6,427 bases of DNA. Source: DAOUMU01 sp034409055 (GTDB taxonomy: Bacteria > Chloroflexota > Anaerolineae > 4572-78 > J111). Location: the NCBI GenBank assembly GCA_034409055.1, contig DAOUMU010000363.1, forward strand, positions 1 to 6,427, given 5' to 3'. The number at the start of each line of letters is the position of its first letter. The first letter of the stretch is position 1. Below, piece after piece: positions 5,111-6,427 of this stretch. The notes under the pieces are model-generated. The model did no database searches and had not been told where the DNA came from. It worked only from the letters and a program-made list of their open reading frames with translations. Made by a program: the position numbers and the translations under genes.

Positions 5111-6103
5111 TTAGATATTCTCATAGAATCCCCGGGGACGCAGCTCGGCAAAGTTGCCTGTCTCTACCAGGTGGCGGCGGACATCCACGCACAGGTGACA
5201 CTTGCCGGTATAGCCGTCGGGTAAGGGCTGGTAACCGTACTGCTCCTGGGCCAGTTTGCCCAGTCCGTACGGTCCCTCCTCCAGCAGCACTTTGACCAGG
5301 GGCGGGTAGCGGCCCGCCTGAAAATCGGCCAGGAGTTGGGGCAGGTCGTGCCAGTCGCCGACCGTTAGCCCACCGCAAAAGGCCGAGATGAAATTACCGT
5401 ACAGGTCAAGGTGCGAATGAGGGGCGTAGAGAATATCCGAGGCGCAGTTTAGCCTGGCGAAGGCCGCCGCCCGCTGCCGGGGGACCAGGTGTCCCAGCCG
5501 GTAGCCGGCCCGTCCCCCGGAGATGATGCCGTAGCCTTGCCACAGGATACGGCCCGCTTCTTTGCGTCCAAACGTCTCTTCATAGCGGGACAGGGGCGTG
5601 GGCCGCTCCAGGTCAAAGTATTGGATGATTTCGACGAAGTTGGGCAGGTAGACGATGACCCGGTTGGGGCCAAAGACCTCGATGGCCGCCTGAATAGCCC
5701 GCAGGGTATGAGCCGGTGGAATCCGTTCGGCGTGGAAGGGCGAGCAACTGATCAGGATGGCCTGCAACCCGGCTGCCTGCAACACTTCGAATTGGCCGGT
5801 GATATCGGCCCGCGCCGTGCACCAGACGGCACTGGTTTCGACGTAACACCAGAGGCCCAGGCCGGTGGCCATCCGCACTCCCTCCAGCAGTAGCGGGAAG
5901 TAAAGGAACGGCTCCCCCCCGCTCAGGTGTACCTGGGGAGGCTGCGGCCAACTGGCCACCGCCTCCAGGGCCTGGCGCAGCGTCTGCGGCGACATGGCCT
6001 CCTTTTCCCAGCCCGGCCCGCAGTTGTAAAGGCAGTGCTTGCAGCCACTGGGACAGCGGTAGGTCATGATGATGCCGATATCTTGGGGGTGGAGTTTGAG
6101 CAT
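5111..6103 (-). CDS. Radical SAM protein with C-terminal cysteine motifs, function unknown
   Basis: Radical SAM enzymes use a 4Fe-4S cluster to cleave S-adenosylmethionine and start radical chemistry. This 330-residue protein has the cluster motif CX3CX2C at Cys17, Cys21 and Cys24 (with a further Cys28), and SGGEP at 61-65 for SAM binding. The C-terminal third carries Cys220, Cys243 (FCGG, after LDLYGNF) and a CXXC at Cys302-Cys305. That arrangement resembles a shortened SPASM/Twitch-type domain holding an auxiliary Fe-S cluster. SPASM proteins include peptide-modifying and heme-modifying enzymes, but I do not recognise this subfamily. No small peptide substrate gene is visible nearby. The start is supported by AAGGTG (complement of 6110-6115) 6 nt before the ATG. 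It faces the same way as the chlorite dismutase-family gene, 209 bp upstream of it, with a strong hairpin between. Confidence 0.9.
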   Translation of the reverse strand: MLKLHPQDIGIIMTYRCPSGCKHCLYNCGPGWEKEAMSPQTLRQALEAVASWPQPPQVHLSGGEPFLYFPLLLEGVRMATGLGLWCYVETSAVWCTARADITGQFEVLQAAGLQAILISCSPFHAERIPPAHTLRAIQAAIEVFGPNRVIVYLPNFVEIIQYFDLERPTPLSRYEETFGRKEAGRILWQGYGIISGGRAGYRLGHLVPRQRAAAFARLNCASDILYAPHSHLDLYGNFISAFCGGLTVGDWHDLPQLLADFQAGRYPPLVKVLLEEGPYGLGKLAQEQYGYQPLPDGYTGKCHLCVDVRRHLVETGNFAELRPRGFYENI

Positions 6104-6121
6104 TAGCTACACCTTGTCTCG

Positions 6122-6181
6122 TGTTGCGTGTTGTGTGTTGCGTGTCTGGCTGCTTAACCACGCAACACGCAACACGTAACA
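6122..6181. repeat. Heptamer-unit hairpin H4
   Basis: Positions 6122-6144 pair with 6159-6181 over 23 nt with two mismatches and a 14-nt loop. Its right arm is almost the same as that of H3 (CACGCAA, CACGCAA, CACGTAA). It lies just upstream of the radical SAM ribosome-binding site (6110-6115) and, if the promoter at 6196-6223 is real, inside the mRNA leader of that gene. Confidence 0.8.
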
Positions 6182-6195
6182 AGAACCTGAGCGAG

Positions 6196-6223
6196 ATTTT
6201 ACTGGTAATTTGAGAAGGAGCAA
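6196..6223 (-). promoter_or_regulatory. Possible promoter for the radical SAM gene
   Basis: Read on the minus strand, TTGCTC (complement of 6218-6223) and TAAAAT (complement of 6196-6201) are 16 bp apart. Transcription would start near 6189 and give a leader of about 85 nt that contains hairpin H4. Both boxes are imperfect, so this is tentative. Confidence 0.4.
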
Positions 6224-6227
6224 ACTT

Positions 6228-6265
6228 GGGTGGTTAGTTGGTTAGTTAGTGGGTGGTTAGGGGGA
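6228..6265. repeat. GGTT/AGTT low-complexity tract
   Basis: This stretch is made of GGTT, AGTT and GGGT tetranucleotides (for example GGTTAGTTGGTTAGTTAG) followed by a G5 run. It resembles the tract inside the binding-protein linker at 3713-3763, which also passes into runs of G. The bases from 6266 to 6284 show nothing recognisable. Confidence 0.6.
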
Positions 6266-6284
6266 AATATTTCATTCACTGACG

Positions 6285-6427
6285 GTAACTGCCTACCCCC
6301 ATGTCATTCCGAGGAGCGCAGCGACGAGGAATCCCCGAAACTTTGGCCCAAAAGAGGTCTACTTTACCAAAACCTTGGGGATTCTTCACTCGCTGCGCTC
6401 GTTCAGAATGACATGGTAGGTAGTTAC
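6285..6427. repeat. 143-bp imperfect palindromic repeat
   Basis: The left arm (about 6285-6346) is the imperfect inverted complement of the right arm (about 6366-6427). Both carry GTAACT.CCTAC, then CATGTCATTC, then GAGCGCAGCGA, then GAATCCCC, with small gaps. The palindrome reaches exactly to the last base of the window. Sequences containing GTCATTC and GAGCGCAGCGA are, to my knowledge, widespread as dispersed intergenic repeats in several bacterial phyla. No ORF lies inside, so it is probably a non-autonomous MITE-like element. Confidence 0.75.

Noticed and set aside
5613..6182. A 189-codon minus-strand frame overlapping the radical SAM gene
   Set aside because: It begins inside hairpin H4, is out of frame with a gene that has full family motifs, and has no recognisable domain.

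Overview
The window is about 6.4 kb of moderately GC-rich bacterial DNA. It holds five clear protein genes, one gene that appears frame-shifted, and an unusual density of intergenic inverted repeats. Several things fit a Chloroflexota (Anaerolineae-like) bacterium: a class D/E-like sortase with a long basic cytoplasmic N-terminus, a family 5 binding lipoprotein with a Pro/Thr/Ser-rich tether, a chlorite dismutase-family (HemQ-like) protein, and many small inverted repeats between genes. That placement is inference only; there is no rRNA or other marker here.

Layout. Positions 1-277 hold a small inverted-repeat element (3-187) followed by a near-consensus promoter (218-246). Two plus-strand genes follow: a membrane-anchored sortase (278-1300) and a small basic protein with a C-terminal membrane helix (1379-1663). 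From 1617 onward every gene is on the minus strand. A Nudix hydrolase (1617-2237) lies directly downstream of a family 5 peptide/nickel-type ABC solute-binding protein (2267-3685). The lipoprotein signal peptide of that binding protein sits in another reading frame (3645-3914). The frame break falls in or beside a GGTT tetranucleotide tract (3713-3754). A second inverted-repeat element (3996-4160) separates this pair from a chlorite dismutase-family protein (4185-4901). A radical SAM protein (5111-6103) follows, and the window ends in a 143-bp imperfect palindrome (6285-6427).

How the parts may work together. The sortase is expected to attach or polymerise surface proteins, and the small membrane protein next to it may be a partner. 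The binding lipoprotein would deliver peptides or other ligands to an ABC permease that is not in this window, and the Nudix enzyme is probably co-transcribed with it. The chlorite dismutase-family and radical SAM genes point the same way and both suggest heme or Fe-S chemistry, but each has its own leader with a hairpin, so a shared pathway is only a guess.

The most interesting signal is non-coding. Four gene-boundary hairpins (77-145, 4025-4123, 4985-5048, 6122-6181) have arms built from 7-nt units of the form YACGNNN. Two of them lie inside larger short-TIR elements and share a 13-nt core. They look like a dispersed family of heptamer-built, MITE/REP-like repeats. The other main point is the tetranucleotide tract at the frame break of the binding-protein gene, which could be a phase-variable switch, a fresh mutation or an assembly error.
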